Shown here: piece by piece, positions 60,343-64,000 of the stretch
Position numbering within the stretch: the first letter of the stretch is position 1
Layout of the letters: each line of letters starts with the position of its first letter
From: Valencia hispanica
Taxonomy: Eukaryota; Chordata; Actinopteri; Cyprinodontiformes; Valenciidae
Assembly: GCA_963556495.2 (NCBI GenBank)
Contig: OY747713.1
Coordinates: 41,171,461 to 41,235,460 of the forward strand
Reading direction: 5' to 3'
DNA length: 64,000 bases
Notes under the pieces: model-generated
Told to the model about the DNA's origin: nothing
Seen by the model: only the letters and a program-made list of their open reading frames with translations
The model's database searches: none
Position numbers and translations under genes: made by a program

Positions 60343-60597
60343 TCATCGCAGCGTCTCCCACAGAGATGCAGAGGACTTAGCGATAACGGCGTTGCCACTC
60401 TTGAAACTCTCTATTTGCTGATACGATTTGATGTGAGGCAGCCGCTTGATTGCATCAAGCATCATCAGTAAACACAATAACTTCTCTTGAGTGTTTACCC
60501 CGACAGACACGGCTCGCAGCTCCGCATCTAAAGCCTCCCTGACCTCGTCTTGGGGAGCCATGTTGGGTTCAGCACAGGGGGGTTCGGTGGGGCTCAC
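60343..60597 (-). CDS. Unrecognised coding-like ORF in a CpG-rich block
   Basis: A minus-strand frame of 84 codons; the likelier start is the internal ATG at about 60561 in a strong Kozak context (caacATGG), giving MAPQDEVREALDAELRAVSV and about 72 residues. The middle, TQEKLLCLLMMLDAIKRLPH, looks helical. The frame ends FKSGNAVIAKSSASLWETL, Arg and TGA. Upstream, 60600-60830 is GC- and CpG-rich like a 5' UTR or promoter. I do not recognise the protein. It may be a first exon, a retrocopy fragment or part of an unknown transposon. There is no obvious splice donor inside the frame. Confidence 0.35.
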   Translation of the reverse strand: MSPTEPPCAEPNMAPQDEVREALDAELRAVSVGVNTQEKLLCLLMMLDAIKRLPHIKSYQQIESFKSGNAVIAKSSASLWETLR

Positions 60598-60599
60598 CG

Positions 60600-60830
60600 T
60601 GTAAAATGAGGTGATGGAGGATTGGTGGAGGGGAGGGGTGGGGGTGGAGTGCTCTCTCTCTTTCTTCTTGTTTTTGCTCTTCCTGTTCTCCCCCGCTCAT
60701 GTGACCCTCTCCCAGTGGTTTTAAAGATCCTGCCTTTACCCCCGCACGTTAAATTGAACCCCAGCTGAACCTCCGCAGAGAGAGGATGGCAGTAGCTGTT
60801 TAAAAAGACCACCGCCCCACAAGGTAAACA
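60600..60830. promoter_or_regulatory. GC/CpG-rich block, possible promoter
   Basis: Composition is clearly richer in GC than the neighbourhood, with 'gtttttgctcttcctgttct', 'cccccgctcatgtgaccctc' and 'cccccgcacgtt'. It lies just upstream (minus strand) of the ORF at 60343-60597. On the plus strand it ends with a donor-like 'cacaaggtaaac' near 60819. Direction of any transcription is unknown. Confidence 0.3.
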
Positions 60831-60839
60831 GTTTAACCT

Positions 60840-61928
60840 CTAACCAGTTTAACCTCCCCCCCACAACATAGCTACTCATAAACCTATTCTAAAAAATTGA
60901 ATAAATGGAATGTTTTCCCTGTGACCTTTAAGTTCGTAATCCAGCCACAAAGCTAGAATTAATTAGATTTCTGAAAAAGAAATGTTAAAAAGATAAATAG
61001 CAATAATATCTCAACAAATCATTTTTATTCAAAGATTTATTAATAAAACACCCATTGTTATAATAACTGGACCAAAAACATGATGTCTTGCCATGTGTTT
61101 TCTGATGCATGCTGAGAATGATATTGCTCATGGTGTTTCTGTTTTTCTCTCCAGGCTGAGGTCCCAGCTGAACACCACTGTGTGCCCAAACACGTTGCTA
61201 CTGCTGAAGGTGCGTTCTTTGCTGCACTACATACCGTGTGTAGGCTTGGGCTGGTGTAAAATACCCTTGAGCAAACCTGGTACTGTGTGTCGTTGGGTTA
61301 CACTGTGAAAAGAAATAATAAATCAAATCAAACAAATTACTTACACATTGCAATTATATTGGTTATCATTAGTTGCAATATTATGCAGAATATTTAGAAC
61401 ACATTATGGAAGAGTGAAAGAACACAGATGTGTGTTTTGAGATTTAATATTTTAAGATAAGATTAGCTGAGGGATAGATTAATTTAATTCTAGTCTGAAT
61501 TTCACTACTCTTTATTCTATCACTGTAATGTCCTTTTTTCGTTTGTATATTGTGTTATGGTTTTGTCACGTACAGCACTTTGAACTGCTTTGTTTCTGAA
61601 ACGTGCTATACAAATAAACTTGATGACAGCTAAAGTTAAAAGTAGGTTTACAGTAGTGACGGTTCAAAATATCTAGTTTAAAGTACTAGTGGGCCTCAAA
61701 AACGATTTGGTTTTTTTTTTTATGAAAAATGCAAAAGTAATTTAAGTGTTGTTTTTTTACGTGCTAAAAAATGAACTGAGCATTCTGAATTTTAATGAAG
61801 CAAACAAAGTACACAGATTTTTATAGAAATCTGTAAACTATTGTAGATTTGAAACACGAAAAGGGTATTTCACATTTTGCCTTACACAAAAAATGAAATG
61901 AAATTCATTCTATTTATTTGTTCTAGAA
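60840..61928. other. No firm gene; exon-like segment and repeat tail
   Basis: 61155-61209 is bounded by 'tttctctccag' and 'gtgcgt' and is open in one frame (AEVPAEHHCVPKHVATAE), so it is exon-like but unassigned. 61575-61625 is a fish retroelement tail ('tttgaactgctttgtttctg...gctatacaaataaac'). The rest is AT-rich. Confidence 0.3.
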
Positions 61929-62190
61929 CAGTGTTTCCCAACCCTGCTCCCCTGCATGTTTTAGATGCTTCCCTGCTTTAACACACCTTCTTCAGATGAT
62001 AACCCAGTTTATTCTGAGCAACAAGAATTGAACATGCTTACTGTATTTAGCCAAGTTTAATATAGATGTGCGCCCATGTCTGCTTTTTAGTAAAAGTCGA
62101 CGGATGTTTGTGCTCATATTTATTCCAGGGACTGCAAGCGCCTGCAGGCTGCATTTGCAGCACCCCTGGTTTTCAGTCCCTCTAATATAA
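61929..62190. mobile_element. hAT-like non-autonomous fragment
   Basis: It opens 'cagtgtttcccaaccctgct' and 'ccctgcatgttttagatgct', a frequent terminus of fish non-autonomous hAT elements (from memory). The opposite terminus is absent, so it is truncated. Confidence 0.5.
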
Positions 62191-62405
62191 CATTCATAAT
62201 ATTTTGATCCTGAACAGCTGATGCTAGCTGCTTAATTAGCAGTAGGCTTTTGATTATCCCAACAGACATGCTAACAATGTTTTAATGCTACCAAAAACGG
62301 GTGGCATTCCATGACTTTTAGTTTCCAAGGCTGCTTACTTTATCTTTTTTTTTTTTTGTGCATTTTTGGGAATTTTCATAAGGGCCCTTCCATTGGCCAT
62401 GACAC

Positions 62406-62447
62406 ACAGCTGACTTTCTGCAACACGTGTTGCAGAAAGTCAGCTGT
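62406..62447. repeat. 42 bp perfect palindrome
   Basis: The left half acagctgactttctgcaac-ac is exactly mirrored by gt-gttgcagaaagtcagctgt, centred between 62426 and 62427 with no spacer. It overlaps by two bases the first arm of the inverted-repeat element at 62446-62926. Confidence 0.97.
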
Positions 62448-62926
62448 AACATTTGGACAACAATAAAAAAGCAACTTGACAGTGTGACAGGCAAGACAAA
62501 ACATTATGTAAGAAAAACATTGGCAATTAATGATGTTAATTTTGAGAAAAGACATTCATTGAGAGAAAAGGCATTCGTTAAGAAACCATTTTCATTTTTG
62601 AAGGCATTTTGTATGCCATCATTTCTGGTTCAAAATACAAATCAACTTTATAACACTTAAATATGGATTGAAATATTCAATAGATTTTGAGAATTCTTTA
62701 AAATTTTATTTTGTAAAATCTTTTCTTTATTTTAAAAAAAAAGTTTCCAAGAAAATCTTTTCTTTTGTCATATGTCACATGGAAGTTAGAGTAAAACTCC
62801 CCTTTTCTCTCAATGAATGTCTTTTCTCAAAATTAACATCATTAATTGCCAATGTTTTTCTTACATAATGTTTTGTCTTGCCTGTCACACTGTCAAGTTG
62901 CTTTTTTATTGTTGTCCAAATGTTAC
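62446..62926. mobile_element. Fold-back (MITE-like) element with 126 bp perfect arms
   Basis: The arms 62446-62571 and 62801-62926 are exact reverse complements by eye, starting 'gtaacatttggacaacaata'. They enclose a 229 bp AT-rich loop. There is no transposase. Perfect arms imply a young copy or ongoing homogenisation. Target duplication is not evident: the right side is a poly-C run and the left side the palindrome. Confidence 0.85.
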
Positions 62927-62946
62927 ACCCCCCCCCCCCCCCCCCC
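62927..62946. repeat. Poly-C tract
   Basis: About 18 consecutive C after 'tgttaca', directly outside the right arm of the fold-back element. Likely length-unstable. Confidence 0.9.
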
Positions 62947-63976
62947 AACAACTTAGAAGTGATGAGGACATCCTGAATTTTCCTGATAAAGATATCTTAG
63001 CTGCGGTTGGATAGTTGACTCATAAAAAGGTTTCCTCAAGCCAAGAAGTACATTAGTGCCACAAGACTTATTTACAGATCTATTATAATTGTGTCACTGT
63101 GGCTTATTGGGATCAAACAATGTTCAAGAACTGTTTGTTTAACTTTGATGATAAATTTGAGCATTTTAATACATCTGAAGAAAAATTGGCAGTAGCTTAT
63201 TTTAGGGAAATGTTCTTCTACATTCACTATAGGTTTCTGTGAGGGTGGATAGTTCTGAGCAACACTAATTCATAAATAAATTGGTACTATCCCTAATATT
63301 ATCACTAATGTTATCTTACTTGGTTAGAAAGGTGTCATAGGTGTTGTGAGTCAGTAGAACAGCAAAGAAAGTGTGAGTCTGCTGAAATAATTACAAAGCA
63401 CCAATAAGAACTGGATAAGCACACAGAAGTACCACAACACAGAAATTAGAGGCTGACACAAAATTCAAAGATACCTCTACTCAGACCTAGCGTCGGAGGA
63501 ATTTAGCTGAGGAGGCAATGGCTTATTTTCGGGGGGTGGCTGTAAATTGTCTTTTTACTGAACTTCTTAGATGTTTTACGTCCTTGTCCACGGTAGGTAA
63601 CATATACTTTCGGGTCAAATATTCCTTTTTTGCGACACCTTTTCTATGTACATGTTCTTGAGATTCTTGAGATCCCAAAGATGTATGCCAATCAAGAATA
63701 CAATCCTAACTGTAGACACAATACACGCTTTTGTCAAACCACTCAGAAAGAAAAATCATGTGCAACTTATCGTTTGAAGTCTCATATCATTTATAGAACC
63801 GAGCCATCTCGACCAAAATACTTATTTTTACATCCTCAAGGGTCCAGTTGATGTACTCCAGTAAAATAGCTAGTTCAAAACAAGTCTTACGTCCACATCC
63901 AACATATTCTGCTGCTGTAACCTTGGTAATTCATTTCCTTGTGAGCATTTCTCAAAAAAATGTCATTATAACTACC
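62947..63976. other. No gene seen
   Basis: AT-rich sequence with no recognised exon or transposon. The frame at 63630-63851 has no domain. Confidence 0.4.
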
Positions 63977-63979
63977 ACT

Positions 63980-64000
63980 TCTTCTTCCAAGATGGCGCCG
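63980..64000 (+). promoter_or_regulatory. YY1-type motif at window edge, possible element start
   Basis: 'ccaagatggcgccg' matches the AAGATGGCGGC-type YY1 site. In vertebrates such sites often lie at the transcription start of L1-type LINEs or of TATA-less genes. The sequence is cut by the window end, so nothing more can be said. Confidence 0.3.

Overview
This is a 64 kb window of a vertebrate nuclear genome, almost certainly a teleost fish. It is AT-rich and intron-dominated, full of (TA)n and (GT)n microsatellites, and crowded with Tc1/mariner, hAT, Harbinger-like and TTAA-type DNA transposons typical of fish. It carries no operons, bacterial-style genes, CRISPR arrays, or recognisable rRNA or tRNA genes.

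The one host gene I can name is khdrbs3 (SLM-2/T-STAR, a STAR-family KH-domain RNA-binding splicing regulator), on the + strand. Only its last three coding exons lie here: 21049-21131 (83 nt), 48925-48977 (53 nt) and 57041-57132 (92 nt, with the stop). Together they make 228 nt in one open frame: 75 residues of Tyr-rich C-terminal tail plus the stop. The KH domain and earlier exons must lie upstream of the window, so bases 1-21048 are probably intron. The two internal introns are about 27.8 kb and 8.1 kb. A candidate poly(A) signal is at 60016-60021.

The rest is mostly transposon strata. Main items: a fold-back element with about 590 bp arms (1254-2655); a non-autonomous mariner-type element (9504-10426); a Tc1 deletion derivative inside a TA microsatellite (11275-12338); a complete but decayed 1391 bp Tc1 (16825-18215); a hAT element inside an old Tc1 (25387-25892); a full-length antisense L1-type LINE (32470-40481) with a 14 bp target-site duplication, carrying a near-intact 1610 bp Tc1 (37074-38683) and a truncated second Tc1 (34685-35390); a Harbinger-like element inside a hAT copy (43460-44124); a TTAA-flanked element carrying another element (53285-54560); and a recent-looking inverted-repeat element beside a 42 bp perfect palindrome (62406-62926).

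Beyond khdrbs3, a CpG-rich block at about 60340-60830 holds a coding-like minus-strand reading frame with a good Kozak context that I do not recognise. Several repeat-free, GC-richer blocks could be conserved non-coding elements, but that cannot be judged from one sequence. I found no clear new biological system. The most useful leads are a possible alternative khdrbs3 C-terminus, a (TA)37 tract 24 bp from a khdrbs3 splice donor, the nested-insertion histories, and the unexplained ORF near 60.5 kb.
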